Source: Metarhizium brunneum (Eukaryota > Ascomycota > Sordariomycetes > Hypocreales > Clavicipitaceae). From it: 64,000 nt of DNA. Location: contig NC_089426.1 of assembly GCF_013426205.1 (NCBI RefSeq), positions 124,001 through 188,000 on the forward strand. Reading direction: 5' to 3'. Below are positions 33,465-46,263 of the stretch, piece after piece. The position numbers were made by a program, and so were the translations under genes. Each line of letters begins with the position of its first letter. Position 1 is the stretch's first letter. The notes under the pieces are model-generated. The model was not told the origin of the DNA. It did no database searches and saw only the letters and a list, made by a program, of their open reading frames with translations.

Positions 33465-34090
33465 CTTGGCACTTTGGTTGACTCTTCAGTCTGCGATTTT
33501 GCCACAAGTGACTGGTTTGATTCTATTCGATTGCCAGCTGCTCTCTCGACGCCCAAATGCACACCCAAGATCACGTGGGTTGCTCGCACTTGGTTCAGAG
33601 CACGCTGTGTTTCCGAACATTGAAGGGCGGGCAAGGTTGGGGTGGCGCGGCACGTGCAGAAGCCATGTACACACATGTATACTCCGTACACGGAACAAAA
33701 TACCAGCACAATGCGTTGGCGAATACCATACCAGACAATACCAATTCAATAAATAACGTCGAACAGCCAGTGGTCGCAGCCAGCGCTCGCAGCCATCAGC
33801 GCGCCTGCCCGAAAACTTATGTCAATTATCTCTGATATGTGTACCAAACCTTAACGCCTCTCTCTTTACAAAACTCTTGTCTCATCTGTTTGAGCTATGG
33901 ACGGTATTTTGAAAATTCACTACTGACGGATTTTTCTCTTCTCTTCATCAGAGTTGTTTTATAGAAAAGAAACAACCAGCACATGAAACCATGGTCATAG
34001 AATTGAGCTCTTAAGATTCGCTCATAAGTATAGGGTAACTCTAAAAACGGCCGGATATGCCCTCCCAACCACGACGCCAAATCTTGCCCG
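33465..34090. other. Intergenic, 0.6 kb
   Basis: Tetraspanin promoter and the 3' flank of the glycosyltransferase. No gene was recognised. Confidence 0.5.
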
Positions 34091-35275
34091 CTATGGATAA
34101 TCCGTGAACCCTGCTGACGGCCCATCCCGATTTGTCATGTAGCCAAAGCGCTCCGGCTCCTCAAGCACAAGCGGAGGAATGTCTTTATTCTTTTCAATCT
34201 TGATAAACGTATCCTGTTGCCTCTCCCAGAGATCTCTTCCGTCACTCACGGCGGCAGCAATCTTGTCCTTGTCCCTGTACCGCTCCGCATTCATCCACCC
34301 ATGAGAGAAGCTGGACATTTTGTTGAGGAACTGCTCCATGGTAGCGAAGCAACTGCTACAATGCCAGCCTGCATTGTTCAGCACTCCCTTTTCCCGGCCG
34401 CGCAACAGGGCAAAGCCACCATCCCCGTTGCGCAGATTGGTAGGCTTGAGGGTGCGCGATCCTTGGTAGTAGGTGGCCTGAGGGTGCTGCCACTCGGGTC
34501 CAGCGTGCAGAAACTGGAAAGAGTAGTAGTATAATTTGGAAGCGAGCGTGAGACGCCGGGGGTAGTTGCAGGTGCGAAGCACAAGCACGGTTTGTGGACG
34601 GGGGATCTCATCAACGTCGGCCACGATAATAACGTCGCCTTGCATCGGACTTCTTGGCCCTTCCAATGTGAGCATAACCTGCTCGTACATGGCGTCTCGC
34701 TGCAAGTCTTCGTAATCCCACGCACGGTGGGGGTGAAATGAGGCTGGGAACGCCAACTCGTGATAAATCATCTTGTCATGGTAGCGGCGGAAGTAGGCCC
34801 AGTTATGCTTGATAACGAGGGGCTTCCTGTCACCCTGAAACGTCTTGGGCGATTCCACAATGATGAAGTAGTCGACTTGGTCGTATAGTGTGTTGAGTCG
34901 GATCTCGAGAAAGTCCAGCTCCGAGTTGACCATGACGAGGTCGTATACTTTGCGCTCACTGGAGACGCTGGGCGGCGCAAACACCGGATATCCATGGGCG
35001 GCGCAGAAGTCACGCGCCGCATTGGAGGCGTAGTACTCTGTAGGCTTCTGGCTATCATGTAAAGCCGCCTTTAACAAATCTAGCGGTGTGTTTGTGACTT
35101 GGTGAAAGCTACTATGGTGTAGCGTGGGTCTGAAGAAAAGCCACCAGATGAAGGAGAGAAGTCCTATGCCGAGGATTATTTTGGCGCGCCGTCGAGCTGC
35201 CATGATCAAAGATGCACAGAGGGGTATTAGAGAAGACGCTTGGAATAAAATGTATGGCAAAATCGCCATGCTCAT
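34091..35275 (-). CDS. GT17-like glycosyltransferase (beta-1,4-N-acetylglucosaminyltransferase type)
   Basis: Single exon, 394 aa from ATG 35275; a second Met (35203) gives 370 aa and a more usual type II start with basic MAARRRAK before the helix IILGIGLLSFIWWLFF. The lumenal domain shows the GT17 hallmarks: KVYDLVMVNSELDFLEIRLNTL, VDYFIIVES, NWAYFRRYHDKMIYHE and an acidic metal-binding DVDEIP. Near the C-terminus are AGWHCSSCF and SFSHGWMN. The family (MGAT3-like) adds GlcNAc to N-glycan cores in animals; the fungal substrate is unclear. It is probably Golgi-resident. The start choice is the main uncertainty. Confidence 0.88.
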   Translation of the reverse strand: MSMAILPYILFQASSLIPLCASLIMAARRRAKIILGIGLLSFIWWLFFRPTLHHSSFHQVTNTPLDLLKAALHDSQKPTEYYASNAARDFCAAHGYPVFAPPSVSSERKVYDLVMVNSELDFLEIRLNTLYDQVDYFIIVESPKTFQGDRKPLVIKHNWAYFRRYHDKMIYHELAFPASFHPHRAWDYEDLQRDAMYEQVMLTLEGPRSPMQGDVIIVADVDEIPRPQTVLVLRTCNYPRRLTLASKLYYYSFQFLHAGPEWQHPQATYYQGSRTLKPTNLRNGDGGFALLRGREKGVLNNAGWHCSSCFATMEQFLNKMSSFSHGWMNAERYRDKDKIAAAVSDGRDLWERQQDTFIKIEKNKDIPPLVLEEPERFGYMTNRDGPSAGFTDYP

Positions 35276-35440
35276 CCCCCTTTCATGTTGTCACGTGTTG
35301 GGATCGCCGTACGCAGCCTTGTTACGAGGTTGGGACGTGCACGGAATGGCGTATGCAGGTGCGTCATTATTATCCTACGCATCGGGCTGCGAGTAAATTA
35401 CGATAACAGGGATGTGGGGGTGTAATAGTTGCCCAGATGA

Positions 35441-37690
35441 TGCCGAGGACGAGACGTCCGGTGCAAACAATATGGTTTCGTAGGAGGCTGTTTTGGCCAG
35501 GGCTGCCGGGTGGCCAAGGGAGCAAACCTGATACCTAATGCTCGTAATAGGAGCGACCCTATGGATACTCTCGGCCACGGCACTCAAGTAGCTGGTATTA
35601 TAGCAGGATATGATGCCGAAAATGGCTTTATTGGGGTACTCCCCAACGCCACTATTCATGCCTACGCCGCTGAATCCGACTTGACAACTTCTACAGAAGA
35701 CACCATGATAGCAGCTTGGCTTGAAGCCTACAAGGATGGGGCACAAGTCATAGTCTCTAGTATTGACCTTTCAAGCAGTTGGGCAGAAAGGCCATCTGCT
35801 CTTGTTGTCTCGCGTATTACAGCAAGAGGCATTCCCTGCATTGTTGCTCTTGGCAATGGCCACTTGGGTCCATTCGACGCCGTGTCGCCAGGCACCGGCC
35901 GCGGCGCGGTGGCGGTGAACTCGGTGTCCCGCAGCCATGGCCGAATAACAGGCGAGTATGTCTATCGCATTAATAGCGACGCTGATATTGCCTTCGGAGT
36001 CAGGATGGGAGAGCCGCACGCCTGGGATACCGAGGAGCTCGCGGTACATGATATCGACGCCGACTACGGAGGCAATATAGACGACATGGAAGGCCCTTTG
36101 CCTGATTGCCAGCCGAGGCCGGGCGATGATGGTAAAAAAGACTTGACTGGGCGCGTAGCACTTATTCGCTACCCCGTTAGAGACGAACAGCACTGCATCT
36201 TCGAGCAAAGGGTGCTGAACGCAACGGCCCGCGGCGCGATCCACGTCCTGGCATAGTCGGGAAGAAACGCCCTTCCACTCTCTGCACCTAAAGATGCCAA
36301 GGGAATCGTCGCAATAAGCATGACAGACGCCACTGTTGGCGAAGCCTTGGTCAGAGCTCTCTCCGCTGGCATGACTGTCAGGGTGCGCCAGGTTGGTCCT
36401 CATCGCATCACAACAGGCAGCATTGCCAAGTTATCATCATACGGGCCAACTTATACCCTTGACATTAAACCCAGCGTGCTTGCACCGGGGGATGATGTGC
36501 GTTCCACGTTATACGGCGGTGGTTATGGAGGAGTGGCGGGCACGTCCTTTGCCGCGCCGCTCGTCGCCGGCATCTACGCTCTTGTTGGCGAGGCGCGAGG
36601 CACGTTTGACCCAGCTATTCTTGACAGCGTTATTATGGGAACGGCCGAGCCGCAATTCTCGAGTCACAGTCATTACTCTGAGGGCGCCCATGACTTCTTG
36701 AGTGTCGCGCAGCAGGGCGCAGACCTTGTCAAGTCCTGGGAAGCTGCTCACGCCACAACGCTTGTCGCTCCAGCTAGTTTCGCCTTCAATGATACGACTA
36801 ATCGTGTTTCTTCCATTACCCTTTCTATTAAGAATACGGCTGATACTACGGTCCAATACCAACTTACACATATCTCAGCCAAAACTCTCTATACTCTGGA
36901 TCAGAATTATACTACCAGAGGCACTGAAGAGATTGATGCTCCAGTCCAAATCTCCTTGAGTGAAGATACTATCACGCTTAGTTCTGGAGAGTCTGATACT
37001 ATTATTATCTCTGCCTCGGATCCTCAAGGGGTAGACCTTGAGCGTTTACCCCTATGGTCTGGCTGGATTGCTATTAATGGATCGGATAGCACTCGGTTAA
37101 CGGTACCGTATCTCGGTCTTGCGGGGTCACTCCGCGGCGCTCCTGTTTTCACACCAGGGATCAAGTCGGTATTGGCTCGTGGAAGATTTTATGAGGGTAA
37201 TGTTGGCGAGGGCTCTACCGTGCTTTTAAGGGGCCCTCCAGATACCACAGTCCAGCATACTGGCTTGTCACGTCGCTCTAGGGCCCGGGTGATACTGACC
37301 CATTTCGTCCTGGCTCTTGGCTCACCTGAGGCTCAGATCTATGTTGTCCTTCTTGATATTTGTCCCGATGCCGAAATAAAGCCAATAGCTCTAGAGCTAG
37401 ACCTTAAGAGAAGTTGCGTTCCCAAGACTAGCATTATACAGGTAGGCGAATTTCAGACTATTGGTCAGATTGCCAACTCTCCTTTCCGCTATATTGGCGG
37501 CCGTTCTATGAAGGAACTTTGGGATGGCTCTCTTTCATCAGGCCAATTTGCTCCTCCTGGTAGATACAAGCTTATGGCTCGAGCTTTATCTATCCAAGGA
37601 GATAGGAATATTCCATCTGACTGGCAGGTCGCTGAGACGACAGAGTTTGTTGTGGCGTATGAAGGTACAGGTAGCGCAGGCTCCGCTTAG
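35441..37690 (+). pseudogene. Subtilisin-like serine protease (S8) pseudogene
   Basis: One frame is readable from about 35483 to the stop at 37690, apart from a single in-frame TAG at 36254-36256. It carries the catalytic His block (DTLGHGTQVAGIIAG), an oxyanion-Asn block (CIVALGNGHLGPFDAVSPG), a PA-like insert, the catalytic Ser block (GTSFAAPLVAG) and a C-terminal beta-rich Fn3-type region. The first recognisable segment is GGCFGQGCRVAKGANL, which normally lies just after the catalytic Asp block. That block, the propeptide and the signal peptide are absent, and a TGA closes the frame at 35438. It is 5'-truncated and carries a nonsense codon, so it cannot give an active protease. The C-terminal half is unusually well preserved, which suggests recent decay. 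Confidence 0.85.
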
Positions 37691-37962
37691 TCTATTCTCT
37701 ACAGTCTATCTTTTACATTCTTAACAAATGGTGTAAGGGTGTCACATGGTAGGGCCAACACCGGTTACACAGGATAATCAAGAGACCAAGATAGAGATGT
37801 CAGTCGTCTGTTGCCTTGGCCTTGAAGCCTAACCATGTTTTTGTCTTCATAAGAGACTATTAGTGTAAATATTCTCACAAAAACAAGGGGCCTTGAAGAA
37901 CAAATAGGATTCTTATTCCACTTAAGGGGCGTTTATTCAGTGAGAAATCAGCTTCTTGGTGA
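37691..37962. other. Spacer between two relics
   Basis: About 270 bp with no recognisable coding similarity separate the subtilase relic from the ACP scrap. Confidence 0.5.
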
Positions 37963-38199
37963 CCTTATCTAGCACGTCTAGCGATTACAACACGCATAGC
38001 TGAGTTTCTAGGTGTGGCAACTGACGACGTTGACTCTGCTAAGCCAGTTTCACGATACGGTGTGGATAGTTTAGTAGCAGGAGAGTTGAGGAACTGGTTG
38101 ATCAAGACATTTGGTCTGCAACTGACAATGCTTCAGTTGTTGAATAAAAAGGCAAAGATTGAAGATTTAGCAATGGACGCTGCTGGAGTTGAGGCCTAG
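37963..38199 (+). pseudogene. Orphan acyl-carrier-protein fragment of an HR-PKS
   Basis: The frame reads LARLAITTRIAEFLGVATDDVDS, then SRYGVDSLVAGELRNWL, and stops at 38197-38199. This is the C-terminal ACP of a reducing PKS, with the phosphopantetheine Ser in GVDSL intact and the usual short tail. Nothing PKS-like precedes it: the frame is closed by a TGA just upstream and no KR sequence is seen. The sequence differs clearly from the ACPs of HR-PKS 1 and HR-PKS 2, so it is not a fresh copy of either. The best reading is the 3' remnant of a third PKS gene. A free-standing ACP starting at the internal Met (38014) is a less likely alternative. Confidence 0.7.
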
Positions 38200-38415
38200 T
38201 AAATTAAATAAGACTGAAGATATATTCTATATAACAATTAATGTATAAGTTTAGATTCTTCTAATAAGCAACCCTCCTTCTATAAACGATAAAGTAATAT
38301 GCAATGCCCAGGTAGCGCCGAGATGCGTGTACACAAAATAGCAAAAGAGCAGCCTGCGATATTATACTGCTACCAAAATCGAACAAGACCACGCAAGTAA
38401 TTTCACCCCAACAGA

Positions 38416-41400
38416 CTAGTTCAACTTCACCAAAGTAGACATGGATGCAATCTTCTCGCACAACGCCGTGATAGACACGTTGGAAAGAACATCAAACACC
38501 GTCAGCTTAGCGTCCAGCGTCTTGAACATCCACTTGACCGTTTCCACGGCCACCAAGGAATCTACACCGTACGAGTGCAGTGGCCGGGAGGGATCAATTT
38601 CCGCCACGGAGCTCTGAAGGGTCCTTGCCACGCGCTCAAGAAGCACCGTCTGGACGGCGGCGGCGGCTTCAGCCACGGAATGAGCCTGAGAAAGCTGCGT
38701 TCGCACAGAAACCTTGCCGGCATCGGCGTCACCAGACCCAGCTGCAGACGAGGCACCGGCCGAGGTACGTGTCTGGGCCAGGATGGAGAAACGGGCATCA
38801 TCAAAGTAGAACGGCGTGCTTATACCGGCTGCCTGCGCAGACCGGGCCGTGGCCAGGCCGGTTGGGATCTGCACCACGGAGCGTTCAGTCAGGGGCTGTG
38901 TCGTCGACATGATGGCTGACTTGATGAGCGCATGGAACTCGGGCTCGCGGATTCCAAACGGCTCCTCCCACTCGCGGAGATAGTCGGTGATGCCGTTCTC
39001 GGCGAGAACACCCACGTCTCGCATGATGCCCAAGTCGATGGTGATGGCCCTCTGGCCCAGAGACTGCCGATGGTGTGCCATGGCATCCTCGTACGCGCCC
39101 GCAGCGGCGTAGTTGCTCTGCCCACGGCTTCCAAAGACGCCCGCAAAGGAACTCAGCGTGATGAAAAAGTCGGACACTGGGATCTGCTCGTGCAGGTTCC
39201 ACGTGCCCTGCACCTTGGGCCGCGTGCTTTCGGTCCACTGATCGTGAGCCATCCTCTCAAAGAGACCGTCACGGAGGACCATGGCACACTGAATGACACC
39301 CCGGATAGGCCCAAGAGCCGCCCGGCATTGCTGGACGACGCGGGATACGGTGTCGGCGTCGGACACGTCCCCTTTGCAGACGAGGACGCGCACTCGATGC
39401 TGCATCTCGAGTTCCTTGACGAGGGCGCGCGCCTCGCTGCTTGCTGCGCCGGAGCGAGAGAAGAAGCACAGCCGGCGCGCCCCAAGCTGCACCAAGAGCC
39501 GTGCAAGACTCCGGCCCAGGCCGCCGAGTCCTCCGACGAGGAGGTAGGTGCCAGAGTCACTTAGGCTGAGGTCCGGTCTGACGACGGGGACAACATCTCC
39601 CGCCTGGAATGTCAGCACGAGCTTCCCCAGGTGCTGGCCCGTTTGAATCTTGCGGAATGCCGCTTCCACCTGAGACGCGGGATACGAGGTGAGCGGCGTC
39701 GCGGGCTTGAGAGCGCCGGAACGTACAAGGGCCATTGTCTCTCGGAGAGCCTCTCCCATGAGGTCTGGCCGCTCCTTTTGGACACGGTTCAGGTTGAAGA
39801 AGACAAACGTGGCATCCTGGAGGAAGGGCTTCATGTCCAGGCGTGCGTTGTCCAAGATGTCCTTCATGCCGAGCTCGACAAAGGTGCCAAAGGGGGCCAG
39901 GCAGTGCCACGTCTGCCGGAGAGCTTCCCCGGCAAGCGAATTGACAACAATATCGACTCCGCGGCCTTTGGTCATGCGCTTCACGCCCATGGCAAAGCTG
40001 GCGTCTCGCGAGTTGAAGATGTGGTCGTGGGGAACCCCGTACGTTTCGTGCACAAGCTTCCTCTTCTCCTCGGAACCAACCGTCGCGAAAACCTGTAGTC
40101 CTAGATGTCGAGCAAGCATGAGGACGGCCTGGCCAACACCACCTGCGGCAGCGTGAACGAGGACTGACTGGCCGGCTGTTGCGCGCGCCGACTTGACGAG
40201 TGCGTACCAAGCTGTCGTGTGGACGAGGAGAATGGCCGCGCCCTCTTCAAAGCTCATGGTATCAGGCATAGGCATAGCGTAGTCGGCACGTACGCGATGG
40301 ACTGTCCGGTGTGCTCCGTGAGCGAGGAAGACGACTCGGTCTCCCGGGCGGAGGCGCGTCTCTGAAGCATGTACACGGCGAACGACACCAGCGCCCTCGA
40401 ACCCGAATGCCCGGTCCGGGATCTGTCCCAAGGCGACCATGACATCTCGGAAGCTGCACAATGTTAGTAATGGGAACCATGGTGGGATAATCAGTGACAC
40501 TTTGAACTTCTGGGGAGACTCACTTGACTCCGGAGGCCTTGACGTCGACTTCCACTTCGCCTGCTTCCAGGGGCTCCAAAGCCAACAAATCGGGCTCAAA
40601 GCAAACAGAGTCCAGCATGCCAATCTGGCGCATGCACAGCTTCAGTCCTTCTGGCTTCTCCTGTAGCGTAGTCGCAACCGCGGCCTTTTCTCCCTGGCCC
40701 AGCAGCTGCGCAATCTCCTTGTTTCGGGCCTCATCCTCGACCAGGCGGCTGACAAGCAGCGCGTCTGAATGCCACCGAAACTCTGTATCGGGACCACTAT
40801 ACCGGAAGACACGAGTGACCAGGTCGGCGTAGCTGTCTGCCCCGGGGCCAGGCAGATCAGTCACCTCAAGCGTGCGTATATGGACGTCAGCCGCCTCGTT
40901 GCAAACGCTGCGAGACAGGCCCGTGATCAGAGCAGCATCGGGCCCCAGGGGACCACTCACCCAGAGGGTGCTCTCGGCATTCGAAAACAGCGACTGCAGG
41001 GCCGCGAGATCCTCTGGTGCCGGGTCCTTGAGAAGCGCAGACTCCAAGTCCGTCAGGACGATGCAAGGCTGGCCCTTGAGCTGCGACACGTCGGAGCCCC
41101 AACGGACGCGCTTTGTGGGAATCGACGCCTTCTCAAGATTCTGGGCCACGGCTGCCGCGATAGCTTGGGCCGTGGCAGATGCATTGGCGGATTCTATGAG
41201 GGTGACTTGCTGCGGCTGGCGATTGTCACTGTTGGCCGACTCGGCGGCATTGCCTGTGAGACTCAGGCGGAAGTGTCCGTGAACGGCGGACTCTGTGTCC
41301 ATGTCAATGAGTTTGAGAGCAGGCGTCAGTCCCGAGCGCGCGAGACACGATGTCCAGCTGCTGCTGCTCTGGGCAACGTCTAGGTTTCTGCAGAAGAGCA

Positions 41401-44400
41401 ATGTTAGCAACCTCCTTTTGAATATGGCTCCGACCGCAGCCAGCCGAAGCCAACAAGAACAAAAGCGTCCAGATGTCATTACAAGTACGTACCTTGTCCA
41501 CTGAAGACAGCCCAGTGCTGTGCCCAAGTAGAGCCCAGGCTCGCCGACTTCTGCGACGATGATCCTGCCCCCTGGGTTCAACAGCTTGCGCGCGTTGCGC
41601 AAAACGACCTCTAGCTTTGCGTGTATGAAGCCAGGGTCAAATATGAGAATGACATCGTGCTTTCCCAAGGCCTCGTCGAGTTTCTTTGTAAAGTCTGCAG
41701 CGGAGACTTCAATGTCGGAAGCCTGAGACCCAAACTGGGCCCTGACGCGGTCGGCGACGCCCTCTTGCGATACTCTAATAGCGTACTGCGCTGTCTGGAG
41801 AATCTTATGTCGACTGGGCAGAGCTGCGAAGACAGAGTATGGCACCGAGTCCAGGCTCAGCTCAAGAATCGACAGGTCGGGCTTGGCATGATGGCGAAGG
41901 TCGATATACTACGTCGTGTATTAGCACCCTGCACTTGGCGTCTTGCATGCGGCATAGAAACATGAAACTTGTACTTACTGCGTCGAGTGACTTTAATAGA
42001 ATGGACAGAGCGCCGTTTTGCTCCACCTCTCTCAACATCTTGTCTTGTTGTTCTGGTGATGGAATGCTTCCTTCTCGCACTGCGGTCAAGGCGTCTCTCA
42101 TTGCGAGCATGTCACCGCCGGGGGATGGACGTTTGGATGATGAAGCAGCCCCATTCGTGAGTTTTGCAGACTTGGCCGACAGCCAGTCAGACAAGTTTGC
42201 CATGGCAGGATCCACGGCAACACGAGGTAAAGTTTCTTCAAGGTGATGGACATGATTGTTCAGCTCTGTGGCGCGGGCGACGTTGGACGCACCCTCCTGC
42301 TTGACACAATGGTCAAGATATGTCCGTAGCTGCTCACCGGTCAGCAAGTCGATTGCCGGCTTCCACTCGAGACGGAAGCCAATCGGCCGACTCTCTGCTG
42401 ACGCCGCCTCCGACTCGGTCATGCGCCCCCCGGATACGTCGGCGCAACGGAACCCCTTGATTTGCACAAGTGCTCTGCTGTTTTGGTCATCCAGCATGTC
42501 AATGTCGGAGATGAGCTCTCTGAAGCCGTGAGGAGAGGAGCGCGAGACTCCGCGAAGCAGAGTGCCAGGGGTGTTTGGTGTGTCTGCTGCCACGACCAGC
42601 TCGTCGATTGTCGTTGGGACCATGGGGCCCGGAAGCAACGAGTCCTCGAGCGCCGCAAAGGCAAGGTGGAAGACGGCATCCAACGTCCCCGGATGGATGA
42701 CGTGAGGATGGCTGCGGTATGCGGGCGGCACGAGGCTGTCCACGGCCGGAATACGGACGGCGCCGATACACTGGCCCTGGCCCGTTCTCCGAATCTCCGT
42801 CACGTTTGCAAAGGTTGGCCCGTAAACAAGGCCAAGAGAAGCAAGGCGCGAGTAGAACTTGCCCACGTCGACAGACTGCTGGCAAGAGACGTACGTTTTC
42901 TTGTACCAGTCACAAACCATGTCCGACTCCAGGGCACGCTCGCGGTCCATGGCCGAGTCTGCGTCGGCGGCATACTCGATCATGATGAGGCCGGAGCAGT
43001 TCTGACGCAAATCGCCGCCGTCAATAGATGAATTGACGGTAAACTCCATCCAGGACGACTGGCTGCTGCCCGGCGCGAGAAGATGCGGTCGGAGTTGCAG
43101 AATGGCCTCGGCGGTGCTGTCCTCGGTCACCACCAAGGCGGCGTCGAGGTGCACGTCGCGCAGTCGGAATGCGCTTACTTTGCGCTGCTCGCCTGCATGC
43201 TGTGAAGCCGCTTCGATGGCCATGATCAAGAAGCCGGCCCCGGGATACAGGATGGACCCCTGAATCTCGTGGTCCCGGATCCAGGGCTCCTCCTCCAGCC
43301 TCACCATGCCGCGCCAGTATCTCTCGCGGGCGCCCATCGTGGGACACGGGCTTCCCAACAGCGGCAGGCGGGCGTGCTTGCGCAGCCGATACTCTCGGGA
43401 AAGACGCGACTCGGCCCAGAATCGAGTCGAGCGGTTCCAGGGATAGGGGGGCAGGTCGACCAACGGACTCGGCTGCGGCCCGGACTCCAAGTTTACGCGA
43501 GACATGGCGACGGGCACACTCGACAGGACGAGCTCGCCGGCGCACGCCAGAGCCGTCTTTACGGCGCTCTGTCCCCGGGAGAGGACACTCGTGTACTTGA
43601 GCGCGGACACGCCCTGGGCCTGGAGGATCTGCTGGACGGGCCCCTTGAGCGCGGCGTGCGGCCCAATCTCGACGAGCACATCGACGGCCGGCTTGTCCCC
43701 GTCGGAGAGGAGGCTCGACACGGCTTCGGAGAAGCGCACCGGGGAGACGAGGTTTTGCACCCAGTTGGAAGCGCCGAGCTCCGCGGCGTCGATGACACGG
43801 CCCAAGACGCTCGAGTGCATGGTGCGCCCCGGACGCGCCGGCAGCGGCGCAAGATCCTTGAGGAGCTCAGCGTACGCGGAAGAAACCGACTGCATGTGGT
43901 GAGAGTGATAGGCCACGTCCACCTGCAGCTTGCGCCCAAACACGCCGGCCTCTTGGACCATGGCGAGAAGCTCGTCGATGCCCGCGGCGTCCCCGGATGC
44001 CGTGACGCTGGTCGGCGAGTTGATGCAGGCGACGACGACTCGTCCCCGGGTCAGCTTGGCCAGCCACGCCTCGACCTCTTCGGGGGAAGCCCCGACGGCC
44101 ATCATGGCCCCCCTGCGATCCCCGTGCGTCTGCTGCATCTCCGAGGACAGGATCCCGCGGTAGTAGGCCACCCGCAGACTGTCGTGCTTGGTCAGGGCGC
44201 CCAGGCAGTACGCGGCGGCGATCTCGCCGCTCGAGTGCCCGGCCACGCGCGCGGGACAGACGTTCCAGTCCTCGAGCAGGTCGACGGTGGCGATTTGGAG
44301 AACCGTGCAGAGCGTCTGGCTGTAGGCCGCCTCGGAGAGCCGCGACGTGGCCTGCGGCTTGGCCAGCTCGTCGACGGCAGACCAGGGGCACCCGAGGGCG

Positions 44401-46263
44401 CTGCGCAGGAACTCGTCCGACGCCTCGACGCTCTGGCGGAACACGGGGTACGCCATCAGCTCGACGCCCATGCGAGCCCACTGCGCGCCCTGGCCGGTGA
44501 AGATGAAGCCGAGCCGGGGGGCCGAGGCGGCGACGCGAGTCTCGGGAGCCGCCCACGCGCCGCCCTCTTGCTGGAGCGCCTGGAGCAGCTCCGAGGGCGT
44601 GGAGGCTGTGGCGTACGTCTGCCATTGGAGATGGGACCGTCGACTGGCCAGGGTGAAGGCCAGATTGTGTAGGTATGCGCCGCCGTCTCTCGAGTCCTGC
44701 GGCCACGACTTGAGGAGCTGCTCGAGATGCTGGGCCAGCGACGAGCGGACGCGCCCCAGGCCCTCGCGATCGTTTGCGCGGAACAGAAATAGCCGTGGCG
44801 GCTGGTCATTTGGCACGGCTTCATGCATTGCCGAAGTCAAAAGTCTCCGTGTCTGGGGATGTGTGCGGGTGTAGTGGTGGCCCCTGAGTTTGCGTGCCTC
44901 GAGATAATGGGCCGCGTCGTCGAGGATCAGATGCGCGTTTGTACCGCCATATCCAAAACCCTGGGTGCTGAGCCGCCGCAGGCCTTCGGTCGGCCAAATT
45001 GTTTGTGTCGCAGGCACCTTGAGATGCCATTCCTCCCAGCGGATCTTGGGATTCAGGACGCGGACGCTCGGCGTCGGGGGTATCACGCCCGTTTCCAGGA
45101 TGTAGACGCACTTTATGAGCGAGGCCAGTCCCGCGCAGGCTTCGAGATGCCCGATATTTGCCTTGACTGATCCCACCAGCAGCTCGTCCGACGCCGTGCG
45201 GTGCTGGCTGAATGTGCGGGCAATGCCTTCCATCTCACGCGTGTCGCCGGCCTGGGTGCCCGTTCCGTGAGCCTCGACGTAGCGCGTCTCCGCAAGCGAG
45301 AGGCCGGCGTTGCGGTACGTTTCTGCAATGAGGGAGGCTTGCGCCTCGACGCTGGGGATGGTGAAGCCCTTTGTATGGCCGTCCTGGTTGCATCCGCTGC
45401 CACGGATGACGGCGCGGATCGGGTCGCCGTCGCGGAGGGCGTCGGCAACTCGCTTCAGGATGACGACGCCGATGCCGTCGCCCCTGGCGTAGCCGTCGCC
45501 CGACTCGTCAAAGCTCTTGCACTGGCCGTCGGGGGCCAGAAACTGCTGGTTGGAGAGGTACAGGAACATGTCGGGGTTCAGCAGCAGGCTGGTGCCGCCG
45601 ACAATGGCGCTCTCCGTCTCGCCGCTCCATAGGCTCTGGCAGGCGAGATGGCAGGCGACCAGACTGGACGAGCAGGCCGTGTTGACGGTGAAGCTGGGCC
45701 CGCGCAGGTCGAAGAACCACGAGACGCGGTTCGAGGTCGACGTGTTGCTGGTGCCCGTTGCGGTGTACAGAGGCGCCGTCTCGGCATCGCGGTACAGCAT
45801 CTCCCGGTAGTCGCTTGTGAAGCTGGCCATGAAGACGCCCGTCCGCGAGCCCGCGAGCTCGTCGACGCGGAGGCCGGCGCTCTCCATGGACTCGTACGTC
45901 ACCTCCATGATGATGCGCTGCTGGGGGTCCATGGACTCGGCCTCGACCTTGGAGAGGTTGAAGAAGTTGGCGTCGAAGGCGGCCACATCTTGCTTCATAA
46001 AATGCCCTCCCCGGGGCAGACTGGTGTTGATCTTTTTCTCACCGTAGTGAAAAGCATCCGGCGTCCACCGATCCGGATTCTCAGAGTATGCATCTGTCTT
46101 GTGGTCAGTGGCAGGGTCCAGCATGAGGCATGGCGGCACGGTACATACTACGTCCATTGCAGATGAAATCCCAAAAGTGCTCGGCGGTATCTGCTTCGCC
46201 CGGGAAGCGGCACGACAAGCCGACGACGGCAATGTCGTCTCTTGATGGTGCTGGCGCTTGCAT
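38416..46263 (-). CDS. Highly reducing polyketide synthase 2
   Basis: Five exons: 46263-46149, 46093-41979, 41908-41493, 41387-40524, 40453-38416 (7548 nt, 2515 aa); introns 55, 70, 105 and 70 nt. The KS begins at DDIAVVGLSCRFPG and has Cys179 in NTACSSSL, EAHGTGT and NIGHLEA. The AT has FTGQGAQWARMG and GHSSGE (Ser659). The DH has RDHEIQGSILYPGAG (His980). The methyltransferase region (about 1370-1580) keeps its flanks but has lost the SAM glycine loop. A structural KR half, then the ER (from about 1838, HAAAGGVGQAV near 1938), KR (VGGLGGLG near 2147) and ACP (YGVDSL, Ser2469) follow; no TE. It should make a fully or partly reduced, probably unmethylated chain. It diverges from the discrete TE gene and probably supplies the starter for the NR-PKS (inference). 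Confidence 0.95.

Noticed and set aside
43269..44672. 467-codon plus-strand frame inside HR-PKS 2
   Set aside because: It lies entirely antisense to the KS-AT-DH exon and has repetitive Gly/Arg/Ala composition; it is a shadow frame.
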